Assembly (NCBI RefSeq): GCF_011682145.1
Contig: NZ_WHJH01000029.1
Location: 17,496 to 81,495 of the forward strand
Source: Massilia mucilaginosa
GTDB taxonomy: Bacteria; Pseudomonadota; Gammaproteobacteria; Burkholderiales; Burkholderiaceae_D
Length of the DNA stretch: 64,000 nt
Direction: 5' to 3'
Shown here: in pieces, positions 18,582-27,653 of the stretch
Position numbering within the stretch: position 1 is the stretch's first letter
Layout of the letters: each line of letters begins with the position of its first letter
The notes under the pieces: model-generated
Databases searched by the model: none
What the model saw: only the letters and a program-made list of their open reading frames with translations
What the model was told of the DNA's origin: nothing
Program-made: the position numbers and the translations under genes

Positions 18582-18710
18582 GCATATAGCAGTACGATGG
18601 TGCAGTCCCTGAACGGGGGGTGCGCCGGGGTTCAGGAATCGGCCATGCGCCGCTTCCATGGTTCGCAAACAAGGCGGCCGGGTCCTGGCAGTCCTGTCAA
18701 AAAAAGAAGA

Positions 18711-18733
18711 GGCGAACGAAAGTTCGCCTTTTT
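18711..18733 (+). terminator. Rho-independent terminator of the tRNA-Val/tRNA-Asp unit
   Basis: GGCGAAC, a GAAA loop and GTTCGCC are followed by a long T-run and preceded by an A-run. It is a textbook terminator about 130 bp after tRNA-Asp and 60 bp before ppiD. Confidence 0.88.
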
Positions 18734-18792
18734 TTATATGTGCGTCTCAATCGCATTCAATCGCAATTTTATTTATCTCGAATTGGCAAACC

Positions 18793-20724
18793 ATGTTTGA
18801 ATTTATTCGTAATCACAAACGCTGGATCCAGGTCATGCTCGTGTTGCTGGCCGCCTCGTTCCTGGTCGTCGGTGGAATGGCCACCAACGAAAACACCGAC
18901 AGTACCGTCGTCGTGGCGAATGTGAACGGCAAGAAGATCACGCAGCCCGAATGGGAAGAGGCGCAGCGCCAGCAGGTCGACCAATACCGCGCCATGATGG
19001 GCGCGCAGTTCGACCAGAAGCGCTTCGACACGCCTGAATTCAAGCGCGAAATCCTCGATAGCCTGATCGCGCAGCGCGCCCTCGAAGCGGAAATCGAACG
19101 CAGCCACCTGACCGTGGGCGACGATGTGCTGGTCAGCACCATTCAGCAGAACGATGAATTCAAAACCGCCGGCAAGTTCGATGTGGAAGTCTATAAAGCG
19201 GCGCTGCTCAACGCCCGCATGACGGCAGCCCAGTACGAGGCCAGCCTGCGCCGCGGTTTCGTGCAGCGCCAGCTGACCGGCACCGTGCAGGAATCCGCAT
19301 TCCTGCCGCGCACGGTCGCCACGCGCATGTCGAACATCTTCGACGAAGAGCGCGAAGTCCAGGAACTGCTGTTCCCGGCCAGCGAGCAGCAGGCCCAGGT
19401 CAAGGTCACCGACGAGATGGTCAAGGCTTTCTACGACAAGAACGCCACCTTGTTCCAGGTGCCTGAAAAAGCGAAGATCGAATACGTCGTGCTCGACGCG
19501 GCCGCGGTCGAAGGCCTGGTCAGCGTGAGCGATGAAGAAGTCGCCGAGTTCTACAAAACCAACAAGGCACGCTTCACCACGCCGGAAGTGCGCCAGTACA
19601 GCCACATCCTGTTCAACGCCGCCAAGAGCGCCAGCGCTGCCGACAAGGCCGCCGCCAAAGCCAAGGCCGACGCGGTCCTGGCCGAGCTGCGCAAGGCGCC
19701 GGCGACGTTTGCCGATGTTGCCAAAACCAAGTCGCAGGACGTTGCGAGCGCGGAGCAGGGCGGCGATCTGGGCCAGGCCGAGAAGGGCAAGATGCTCAGT
19801 CCGGCGCTCGAAACCGCCGTGTTCAAGCTCAAGCAGGGCGACATCAGCGACGTCGTCGAATCGGAATTCGGTTACCACATCGTGACCGTCACCAAGCTGG
19901 TGCCGGAAACCATCAAGCCGTTCGACGAAGTCAAGGATGCGCTCGTTGCTGAAGTGAAGAAGCCGAAGATGTCGAAGAAGTATTCGGAACTGGCGCAAAC
20001 CTTCACCGAAACCGTGTACGACCAGTCCGCCAGCCTGAAGCCGGTGGCCGACAAGCTGAAGCTGAAGATCGAAACGCTGGACAACGTCACGCGCACGCCA
20101 AATCCGGCGCTGGCCCAGTCGCCATTGAACAATGCCAAGTTCCTGAGCGCCGTGTTCTCGGACAGCGTCGTCAAGAACAAGCACAATACCGAAGCCATCG
20201 AAGTCAAGCCGAGCATGCTGGTCGCGGCCCGCATCGCGGAATATTCGCCGGCAAGCAAGCGTCCGCTGGCCGAAGTGCAGGACATCATCCGTATCCGCGT
20301 GGCCCAGCAGGAAGCGGCCAGCCTGGCCAAGAAAGCCGGCGAAGCCAAGATCGCCGCAGCCAAGGCCAGCGGCGACGCTGCCGGCTTCGGCGCGGCCAAG
20401 GTGGTCAGCCGTGCGACGCCGACGGCGGTCAACCAGGCTGCGCTGCCAGTGGTCCTGAAGGCCGACGCCAGCAAGCTGCCGGCGTATGTGGGGGTCGACA
20501 TTCCTGGCGTCGGCTACGGTGTGTACCGCATCAACAAGGTATCGCAGCCAGCCAAGGTGGACGAGGTGCGCCGCACCGCCGAGCAGAAAGAGATCGCCGA
20601 ACGCCTCGGCCAGGTCGAGATGCGCGCTTATGTCGATGCGCTGAAAGAAAAAGCCAAGGCCAAGGTCATCGTCAAGACCGAGGTTGCCGCAGCCGATACG
20701 AAAGAAGCTCCGGCAGTGAAGTAA
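18793..20724 (+). CDS. ppiD: PpiD-like periplasmic folding factor (SurA N-terminal and PPIC domains)
   Basis: A 643-residue protein with an N-terminal inner-membrane anchor (WIQVMLVLLAASFLVVGGMA) and a periplasmic body. A SurA/PpiD N-terminal chaperone domain (ANVNGKKITQPEWEEAQRQQ onward) precedes one parvulin PPIC domain (about residues 265-375; VRQYSHILFNAAK to FGYHIVTVTKL) and a C-terminal chaperone region. It assists folding of proteins leaving the Sec translocon. Its length and its position after hupB match E. coli ppiD (623 residues). The start is MFEFIRNH at 18793. The frame is open further upstream through the tRNA terminator, which cannot be coding. Confidence 0.93.
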   Translation: MFEFIRNHKRWIQVMLVLLAASFLVVGGMATNENTDSTVVVANVNGKKITQPEWEEAQRQQVDQYRAMMGAQFDQKRFDTPEFKREILDSLIAQRALEAEIERSHLTVGDDVLVSTIQQNDEFKTAGKFDVEVYKAALLNARMTAAQYEASLRRGFVQRQLTGTVQESAFLPRTVATRMSNIFDEEREVQELLFPASEQQAQVKVTDEMVKAFYDKNATLFQVPEKAKIEYVVLDAAAVEGLVSVSDEEVAEFYKTNKARFTTPEVRQYSHILFNAAKSASAADKAAAKAKADAVLAELRKAPATFADVAKTKSQDVASAEQGGDLGQAEKGKMLSPALETAVFKLKQGDISDVVESEFGYHIVTVTKLVPETIKPFDEVKDALVAEVKKPKMSKKYSELAQTFTETVYDQSASLKPVADKLKLKIETLDNVTRTPNPALAQSPLNNAKFLSAVFSDSVVKNKHNTEAIEVKPSMLVAARIAEYSPASKRPLAEVQDIIRIRVAQQEAASLAKKAGEAKIAAAKASGDAAGFGAAKVVSRATPTAVNQAALPVVLKADASKLPAYVGVDIPGVGYGVYRINKVSQPAKVDEVRRTAEQKEIAERLGQVEMRAYVDALKEKAKAKVIVKTEVAAADTKEAPAVK

Positions 20725-20744
20725 GTTCGCTGTTCAGTCAGATG

Positions 20745-20778
20745 AAAACCCGGTCGCTTGCGCTGCCGGGTTTTTTTT
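20745..20778 (+). terminator. Rho-independent terminator after ppiD
   Basis: AAAACCCGG (20745-20753) pairs with CCGGGTTTT (20766-20774), followed by further T residues. Confidence 0.88.
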
Positions 20779-20884
20779 CGTCCCGCGACACTTGGGCGGC
20801 CCGGACCCGCCGCCAGGCACCTTGGTCCGTATGCGACGGAAGGTCCATCGGCAAGTTGCACAGTTTGACGACTGACAAATGCCC

Positions 20885-20919
20885 AAAACGGGGGGCAGTC
20901 CGCAGCCGCCCCCCGTTTT
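20885..20919. terminator. Strong hairpin, probably the terminator of the minus-strand 737-aa gene
   Basis: AAAACGGGGGGC (20885-20896) pairs perfectly with GCCCCCCGTTTT (20908-20919) around an 11-nt loop. It lies 49 bp beyond the stop of the minus-strand gene that ends at 20968. The A/T flanks allow it to act in either direction. The remainder of 20779-20967 contains no gene I can support. Confidence 0.75.
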
Positions 20920-20967
20920 CCTCATTCACCCGGATACGCCGGCCTCAGGCGCCGGCCGCGCGCCCGC

Positions 20968-23181
20968 TCACGGCGCCAGCACGAACGCCCGTGCGGCACT
21001 GCTGTCGTAGCCGCTCAGGCGCGACCAGCCGTCGGTGCCCGTGTGCGCCACATACAGCTGCTCGGTAAAGCCCGCCAGGCTGCACGCGTCGAGCAGGCTG
21101 CCGACCGTCGGCGGTGGGGCCGCCGGCGGCGACGGCGGTATCGCACCGGGCATGCCGGCAACGCTGGCCGCCGCTGTCGCCGCCAGGCTGTACTCCGGTG
21201 GCCACACCGTGCCCCGCTGCACATAGAAGCTGTAGCTGGCGAAGCGGTTCATCTGCAGCGCCAGGAAGGGCACGGCCACTGTCTGCGCCGACGCGGCGTA
21301 ATGCATCACGCCGCACTCGTCGGCCGCCGTGCTGCCGCCCACGGCGGGCGCATCGATGCGGGCGAAGGTGGGGTTATTGTCCACCCGCACGGTCAGCACC
21401 ATGCGGTTGAACGCCGCGTCGACCAGCCCGAGCAGGGCTGCATCCTGGGTCAGAATCGTGCCCGTCAGCGTGTCGGTGGCCGGCACGCGCCACTTGATGC
21501 CCAGCGCCTCGGGATCGACCATGGCGCCGGCGGCGTTGAACAGCTCGATCTTGATCTGCCACAAGCCGCCCTGGTCCGGCCCTGTCGCCACCCCGTTCAG
21601 GTCGAACGGCATGCCGGGCGCGACCGCCGTGGTGGGAATCACCGCGTTTTGCGTATCGAGCACAGCGTTCGGAATCGACCATTGGCCGGTTGGCGGCAGT
21701 GCCGGCGGAATTTCGTACAGATGCGCGCTGCTGCCGACCGTGCGCGGGCCCAGCGCGTACTGTTCAAGGATCAGGTCGCCACCGACTTCGCGCGTGTAGT
21801 GGCGGTTGATCGCCTCGACGCTGGGGCGCCACGACGACTCGTCCTCGCTCGCGCGCTTGTACGACACGCGATAGAAGGACACGCCCAGGTCGTTGCGCAG
21901 GGAACTGTCGAACTCAAGACGGGGGCGCAGCGAACCGCCCCATGGCGCACTGCCGTCGAGCAAGCCGCGCTGGGCCGGCTCGAAGCCGGCGCTGCCGATC
22001 CGGGTGCTGTCGTTGGCGCCGTGGATGCGCCAGACCGAGGTATTGCCGATGGCCATGAACAACACCCAGTTGTTGGGCGCCACCACGGGCGGGCAGGGCA
22101 GGCAGGCGCGCGCCAGCGGGTGGCTGGTGACGAGCGTGACTTCCGTGCCGCACGCATAGTTCCACCAGGTGTGGCACAGCACCGGTTTCGGCTCGTAGAT
22201 CGTCACCGAAAAGCCAGGCCAGATGCGCTGGCGGGCGATGAAGTACAGATCGGGCTGGTCGAAGTTGAAGATCGAACGCCAGATCACGGCGCGGAAATGG
22301 CCGCACTCGTCGGTCGTCACGGTGGCGATCCTGGTTTTGCGCACCGCGAACGGGAACAGCCAGCAAAACAAGGGGCGCAGCAGCTCGAGGTGGGTCAGCA
22401 CGGCACGCTCGAAGACAGGGCGCGACGCCCGTGCGGCCAGTATCAGGTCGGCCGGCAGCGCTAGCGCACTCAGCGCTGGGGTTTGCTCGAAGGCAAGCGG
22501 CTCGGCGTGCTGCATGGCGTGTGCCTGCAGCTGGCGCGGCGGCAGCGGCTGCGGGTTCAGGGCCACGCTCAGCAGCGGATCTTCCAGTTCGGTGGCCAGG
22601 AAGGGCTCGGGCGGGCGCGGGGGAATTGGCAGGCGCAGCGGTGGCCAGGGGCCGTCGACGATGTCGCGCAGGCGGTCGATCTCAAGCTGGGGCAGTGTGG
22701 CGATGATGATCGGCCACGGGTCGACTTCGTAGACCTCGACGCTGGCATGGCATACCGGCAGGTTCAGCACGACACCGCCGGACACGACGCGCTTGAGCAG
22801 CGTGCCGTTGACCACGCACAGGCGTCCGATCCAGCGGCGCCAGCGGTCCGGGCCGAGCTCGAAGAGCACCGGGGCCACGCGCTCCGTGGTCGGGCGCACC
22901 GGCACATGGCGGTCGATGCCGCCGCGCCGCAGCAGTTCGCCAACGTCCAGCACGTCCTTGTCCAGTTCGGGCCCGAGCACGACGCGCACCAGTTGACCTT
23001 CCGCTCCCACCGGGACCGTGAGCCGCGCGCGGCCCTCCTTGTCGAGCGGCTGCGTGTCGAGCAAGGTTCCGCCCTGGCTGAACGCATAGCCGACGATGGC
23101 GGGGAGCTGGTCCGGGCGTTCGGTGATGGTGGCCTGCACTTCCAGCGTGACGCTGCGCTCCTGGGCTTGTTTCGTTGACAT
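20968..23181 (-). CDS. Large protein of unknown function with an ALNPQPLPP motif
   Basis: A 737-residue protein with AAAGGAG just upstream of its ATG. I recognise no catalytic domain. There is no signal peptide or transmembrane helix. Visible features are a beta-rich N-terminus (VTLEVQATITERPDQLPAIVGYAFSQGGTLL) that resembles a carboxypeptidase-regulatory or transthyretin-like fold, a Pro-rich linker, the motif ALNPQPLPPR at 207-216, a Trp/Cys-rich middle (CHTWWNYACGTEV, ACLPCPP), and a Pro-rich segment near 700. Calling it a surface or secreted structural protein would be guesswork. It is monocistronic, divergent from the gene at 23370, and closed by a strong hairpin. Confidence 0.85.
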   Translation of the reverse strand: MSTKQAQERSVTLEVQATITERPDQLPAIVGYAFSQGGTLLDTQPLDKEGRARLTVPVGAEGQLVRVVLGPELDKDVLDVGELLRRGGIDRHVPVRPTTERVAPVLFELGPDRWRRWIGRLCVVNGTLLKRVVSGGVVLNLPVCHASVEVYEVDPWPIIIATLPQLEIDRLRDIVDGPWPPLRLPIPPRPPEPFLATELEDPLLSVALNPQPLPPRQLQAHAMQHAEPLAFEQTPALSALALPADLILAARASRPVFERAVLTHLELLRPLFCWLFPFAVRKTRIATVTTDECGHFRAVIWRSIFNFDQPDLYFIARQRIWPGFSVTIYEPKPVLCHTWWNYACGTEVTLVTSHPLARACLPCPPVVAPNNWVLFMAIGNTSVWRIHGANDSTRIGSAGFEPAQRGLLDGSAPWGGSLRPRLEFDSSLRNDLGVSFYRVSYKRASEDESSWRPSVEAINRHYTREVGGDLILEQYALGPRTVGSSAHLYEIPPALPPTGQWSIPNAVLDTQNAVIPTTAVAPGMPFDLNGVATGPDQGGLWQIKIELFNAAGAMVDPEALGIKWRVPATDTLTGTILTQDAALLGLVDAAFNRMVLTVRVDNNPTFARIDAPAVGGSTAADECGVMHYAASAQTVAVPFLALQMNRFASYSFYVQRGTVWPPEYSLAATAAASVAGMPGAIPPSPPAAPPPTVGSLLDACSLAGFTEQLYVAHTGTDGWSRLSGYDSSAARAFVLAP

Positions 23182-23369
23182 CTTGGCTCCTTTGTTGTTG
23201 GTATGAGCTTGAAAAGTAGACCTGCCGGCCAGTGAGCGCTACCGGCGATGTCATGAAAACCATGATAAATAACTGCAGATCTGATAGGTACGGCCAGCCG
23301 CGGGGGCGTCGCGCTGTGGCAAAATGCGCCACTGGCTACGCAGGGTAGCTGGCCGGACTGAGGAAACAG

Positions 23370-24104
23370 ATGCAAAAGATGATGTCGGAACTGAGCCGTT
23401 TGTACCTTCCCGCAGGCGCCTTGTCGCCGGACCTGCTCGCGCAGCGCCGCGCCGGGCACAGCGCCCTTGCCATCGAGCTGGCCGACGGCGGCATGACGCG
23501 TGCGGTGGTGATCCCGTTTCGCAAACTGCCGGGCGCGGGAGAGGCGCAGCATTGGGCGCAGCTGTGCGTGGTGGCGAATGCCTTGCAGGCCGAACTCGGT
23601 TTTCCCGCCCCGGCGGTGAGCATTTCGGGTTCGAACGGCTATTACTTGTGGATGTCGCTGGAAGCGCCAACGCCGATCGCGCAGGTGCGCACCTTGCTGG
23701 AACTGATCCGCAAGGCCTACGTGCCCGAGATGGCGCCGTTTGCCGATGCGGCCGGCGCGGCGGTGGAATTGCCGCCTTGCCTGGACCCGCGCACCGGCAA
23801 GTGGGCCGCGTTCATCGATGCGGGCCTGGGCGCAGCGTTCGCCGAGGAATCGGGGCTGGAGATGGCGCCGCCGCTGGCGGCCCAGGCCGCCTTACTGGAG
23901 CGCCTGGAGCGCATCGGCGCCGCGCAGTTCCAGCAGGCGCTTGACGTGCTCGGGCCCGCGCATGGCGCGCCGGCGGCCAGGAGCGCGCCTGCTGTCGCAA
24001 GCGCGCCGGAGGGCTTGTTGCTGCGCGACGCCACCCTGGAAGATATCGTGCGCTTCCTGCATGCGAAAAAGATTGAGCCGACATTTCGGCATCTGATCTC
24101 TTGA
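23370..24104 (+). CDS. Protein of unknown function, possible degenerate archaeo-eukaryotic primase fold
   Basis: A 244-residue protein preceded by GAGGAAAC. The segment VSISGSNGYYLWMSLEAPTPI at about 83-103, followed by a helix QVRTLLELIRKAY, resembles the SGxxGxHLW/Y strand-loop-strand of archaeo-eukaryotic primase (AEP) domains such as LigD polymerase. However, the His normally found in that motif is Tyr here. I see no clear DxD metal-binding pair, so polymerase activity is doubtful. The C-terminus (LLLRDATLEDIVRFLHAKKIEPTFRHLIS) looks like a separate short helical element. The resemblance is by eye only; without it the protein is simply unknown. Confidence 0.8.
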   Translation: MQKMMSELSRLYLPAGALSPDLLAQRRAGHSALAIELADGGMTRAVVIPFRKLPGAGEAQHWAQLCVVANALQAELGFPAPAVSISGSNGYYLWMSLEAPTPIAQVRTLLELIRKAYVPEMAPFADAAGAAVELPPCLDPRTGKWAAFIDAGLGAAFAEESGLEMAPPLAAQAALLERLERIGAAQFQQALDVLGPAHGAPAARSAPAVASAPEGLLLRDATLEDIVRFLHAKKIEPTFRHLIS

Positions 24105-24169
24105 AAGCCCGCTCCGGGGTGGCATATCAGTGATGCTTGGGGCCACCTCGATCCAAGCCGGGAACCGCG

Positions 24170-24637
24170 CTATTTCAAGAGCCCTCTACTTAACTGGCGC
24201 ACCAGCAGGCTCATCATTCCGGCCAGCGGAGCAAACAGCACAACAAGGGCGAAGGGCGCCAGGGTAAAGGAATGCTTCAGAAAATCGAATCCCCGGACGT
24301 TGTAAATAGTCAGATTGACCATAACCACATAGATGGTGTTCCAGAATAGGCCGGCCGCCATTCCCAAAAACAATGTGCCGAGTTTCGATGCGTGGGTAAA
24401 TCGGACGGCGAGCAAATACCCGGTCGCCGAGGCGATGGCGACGGCTGGCAAACGCCTGACAGCTTCCGACATCATTGTGGCTGCGGGATCCCGGTTGGTG
24501 ATGTCGGGAACCTCGACCAGCGCGAATATCAGTGCAGGCACCACCGCGAACACGGCCGCGCCGATCCAGCGCACGCCCGCCGCCTTGGGTATCTCTTCAG
24601 CAAAGGCCGCTGCGGGGGGCTTGTAAGGAGAGGTCAT
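24170..24637 (-). CDS. Small polytopic membrane protein of unknown function
   Basis: A 155-residue protein with four predicted hydrophobic helices: WIGAAVFAVVPALIFALV, LPAVAIASATGYLLAV, LGTLFLGMAAGLFWNTIYVV and TLAPFALVVLFAPLAGMMSLL. A Pro/Ala-rich cytoplasmic N-terminus precedes them. No family is recognised. It starts within the last codons of the upstream 160-residue gene (4-bp overlap), so the two are translationally coupled and probably work together. Confidence 0.75.
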   Translation of the reverse strand: MTSPYKPPAAAFAEEIPKAAGVRWIGAAVFAVVPALIFALVEVPDITNRDPAATMMSEAVRRLPAVAIASATGYLLAVRFTHASKLGTLFLGMAAGLFWNTIYVVMVNLTIYNVRGFDFLKHSFTLAPFALVVLFAPLAGMMSLLVRQLSRGLLK

Positions 24638-25116
24638 CTTGTTGATGGCCGATTTACAGCCTCGACCTGACCATGCAAGTATGCATCAATCGCGCACCAG
24701 AGCGCGGACGCGTTAGGCAGCCTGTTCCGTGCGGCCAGCCCGGAGCCGAGCGGATAGATCGTGGCTCCTTCTTTCTCAACGACAAAACCCAACATGCCAA
24801 TCCAACCCTCCGGAATGAACCACCATCCGGCGCCTTCGATCGCATGGTCGAGATCGCAATCAAGCGGACGTTCCAGGTACGCTGACAACGCCGCGAGGGC
24901 GGAATCGTAGGACTGCCGGGCCGCCGCTCCCGCGACGCCATATGCGCCGTGCAGTGCATGCTGCTCAAGAAGCCGGCGCTCGTTCTCATCGAACTCCCGC
25001 ATTCGTTCAACAGCCCGCGCTTCGCAGGCTGGGTGCAACCCGTGTCTGCCGCACCCGCTGCAAACGCCGGGGCCGAAGAGCTCGACATCCCGGTGAGTCA
25101 GATATTGTTCGTGCAA
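24634..25116 (-). CDS. Soluble protein of unknown function with an N-terminal Cys cluster
   Basis: A 160-residue protein. Near the N-terminus CSGCGRHGLHPAC could bind a metal ion; the remainder is helical with a WWFIPEGWIGMLGFVVEKEGATIYPLGSG strand region. The sequence and the compact alpha/beta layout resemble small immunity or barrel-type proteins, but I cannot place it in a family. It overlaps the downstream membrane-protein gene by 4 bp. Upstream, 36 bp separate it from the end of mnmH, which reads in the same direction. Confidence 0.75.
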   Translation of the reverse strand: MHEQYLTHRDVELFGPGVCSGCGRHGLHPACEARAVERMREFDENERRLLEQHALHGAYGVAGAAARQSYDSALAALSAYLERPLDCDLDHAIEGAGWWFIPEGWIGMLGFVVEKEGATIYPLGSGLAARNRLPNASALWCAIDAYLHGQVEAVNRPSTR

Positions 25117-25152
25117 CGGTAACTCTCCAAAAGAACTTTCCGCACCGTGCGA

Positions 25153-26214
25153 TCAGACGGCATGCAAACGCTGCGCCGCCGCCATAAAATCGGCTTCGCC
25201 AATATCGTCCAGCGCCACCACCTCGGCCTTGCCGACCTGGATGAAATTGCGGTCGATCGAGCGCAGGTAGGCCGGGTCGTAGTGCGACGCCAGCAGTTCG
25301 TCCACCAGCACCGGCATCTGCCCGCCGCTGGCCAGTGCGTGCCAGCTGTCGATCTTGTCGCGCCCGTGCAGCTGCGCCAGGCAGTCGAGCTGGGTATTGA
25401 GCGTGTCGGGGCTGTTGGTGAAATGCTCGTAATCCTCCATCAGCAGCCGCACCCGGTTCGGGCGCGACAAGGTCAGGGATACGCACGGCGATTGCCGCAT
25501 CTTGTTCATCAGCGCGTCCGGCACGCGCAACTGGCCGACCTTTTTACTTTCGGATTCGACGAACACCGGCCGCGCCGGATCGAAGTTGCGCAGCTTGTCC
25601 CAGATCGTCGTCTCGAACATTTTTTGCGATGGCTGTGGCTTGCTCGGCAAATTGCCCAGCACCGAACCGCGGTGCGCGGCCAGCTGTTCCAGGTCCAGCA
25701 CCTGCGCGCCGATCGAGTCGAGCACCTGCAGCAGGCGGCTCTTGCCGCTGCCGGTGGTGCCGCAAATGACCCTCAATTCGGGCAGGGGCGGCTCCAGCAG
25801 CGCCGCGCTGACGTAGGCGCGATAGGCTTTATAGCCGCCGTCGAGCTGCACCGCCGGCCAGCCGATCTTGGCCAGGATCAGCGCCATCGAACCGCTGCGG
25901 TTGCCGCCGCGCCAGCAGTAAATCAAGGGACGCCATTCCTTCGGCTTGTCAATGAACAAAGTCTCGATATGGCGCGCGATGTTCTTGGCCACCAGCGCCG
26001 CGCCGACCTTTTTCGCTTCGAACGCGTTGATCTGTTTGTACATGGTGCCGACCCGCACCCGCTCCGCGTCGCTCAGCACCGGGCAGTTGATGGCGCCGGG
26101 AAGATGGTCGAGCGCGAACTCGGACTCGCTGCGCGCGTCGATGATGCAGTCGAACTGGTCGAGTTGCGGCAGCAGGTCCGCAAAATTCTCAAGGGCGGGA
26201 TATTTCATCGTCAT
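25153..26214 (-). CDS. mnmH: tRNA 2-selenouridine synthase MnmH (SelU/YbbB)
   Basis: A 353-residue protein with an N-terminal rhodanese domain carrying Cys100 in the loop YCWRGGNRSGS, and a C-terminal P-loop domain with Walker A GTTGSGKS at 152-159. MnmH converts 2-thiouridine to 2-selenouridine at the wobble position of certain tRNAs, through a geranylated intermediate, using selenophosphate. The start ATG at 26214 overlaps the esterase stop (ATGA). A second in-frame ATG at 26208 has a better-spaced GGTGA upstream and is equally likely. selD, the source of selenophosphate, is not in this window. Confidence 0.93.
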   Translation of the reverse strand: MTMKYPALENFADLLPQLDQFDCIIDARSESEFALDHLPGAINCPVLSDAERVRVGTMYKQINAFEAKKVGAALVAKNIARHIETLFIDKPKEWRPLIYCWRGGNRSGSMALILAKIGWPAVQLDGGYKAYRAYVSAALLEPPLPELRVICGTTGSGKSRLLQVLDSIGAQVLDLEQLAAHRGSVLGNLPSKPQPSQKMFETTIWDKLRNFDPARPVFVESESKKVGQLRVPDALMNKMRQSPCVSLTLSRPNRVRLLMEDYEHFTNSPDTLNTQLDCLAQLHGRDKIDSWHALASGGQMPVLVDELLASHYDPAYLRSIDRNFIQVGKAEVVALDDIGEADFMAAAQRLHAV

Positions 26215-26832
26215 TTCACCAATGGCAGGATGTGCGGCCAGATAGTCGCCAGGATGATCGGATGCGCATTCGCGGCCGGATGCAGGCGGTCCGGCTGGAA
26301 CAGGGGCGGCTTGTCGGCCACGCCCTCGAGCATGAACGGCACCAGCCCCGTCTTGTATTTGGTCGAGAGCGACTTGTACATACCGAAAAAGCTGTCGGTG
26401 TATTGACGTCCGTAGTTGGGCGGAATGCGCATGCCGACCAGCAGCACGCGCGCCTTGTTCTTCTGCGCCAGCTCGATCATGGTGCGCATGTTCGCTTCGG
26501 CGGCCGGCACCTGCAGGCCGCGCAGGCCGTCGTTGGCGCCCAGTTCGATGACCACCACGTCCGGCTTGTGCCTGGTGAGCAGGGCCGGCAGGCGCGCGCG
26601 GCCGCCGCTGGTGGTCTCGCCGCTGATGCTGGCGTTGACGATGGACGCCTCGATTTTTTCGGCCTTGAGTTTTTGCTCCATCAGCGCGACCCAGCCGTCG
26701 CCGCGATTGAGTCCATACTCGGCCGACAAGCTGTCGCCCAGCACAAGCACGGTTTTTGGTGCAGAATAGGCGCTCGCCGAGGCGGCCATCATCAGCAGCC
26801 CGCAAACAGACCATTTTTTGAGATAAACAAGC

Positions 26833-26834
<2 letters not shown>
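26211..26834 (-). CDS. Periplasmic SGNH-family esterase (TesA-like arylesterase/lysophospholipase)
   Basis: A 207-residue protein with a cleavable signal peptide (KKWSVCGLLMMAASASAYSA). The SGNH blocks are present: block I VLVLGDSLSAEYG (nucleophile Ser), block III with ELGANDGLRG, and block V with QPDRLHPAANAH (Asp and His). E. coli TesA has the same layout and is a periplasmic thioesterase, esterase and lysophospholipase L1. The gene is divergent from a YbbA-like ATPase gene, the arrangement found at tesA-ybbA in E. coli. The ATG at 26834 is favoured because it begins the signal peptide; ATG 26843 or TTG 26858 would add residues. Confidence 0.9.
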
Positions 26835-27549
<715 letters not shown>

Positions 27550-27578
27550 CGGTTTCCCGTTAGCCACAATCTTATGAG

Positions 27579-27621
27579 CCGTCTCTCCCGCCAAGGGTGC
27601 CGCCGAGGCCGGGAGAGACGG
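27579..27621. terminator. Perfect 12-bp hairpin between convergent genes
   Basis: CCGTCTCTCCCG (27579-27590) pairs perfectly with CGGGAGAGACGG (27610-27621) around a 19-nt loop. There is no T-run. It sits between the 3' ends of the YbbA-like gene and the minus-strand NAD(P)HX repair gene and could serve both transcripts. Confidence 0.6.
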
Positions 27622-27653
27622 GTCATGCTGTCGTGACTTTCGGTTGAGTACAC

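Noticed and set aside
18601..18640. Extra tRNA or small RNA after tRNA-Asp
   Set aside because: No cloverleaf can be drawn; the interval is a GC-rich spacer before the T-run terminator.
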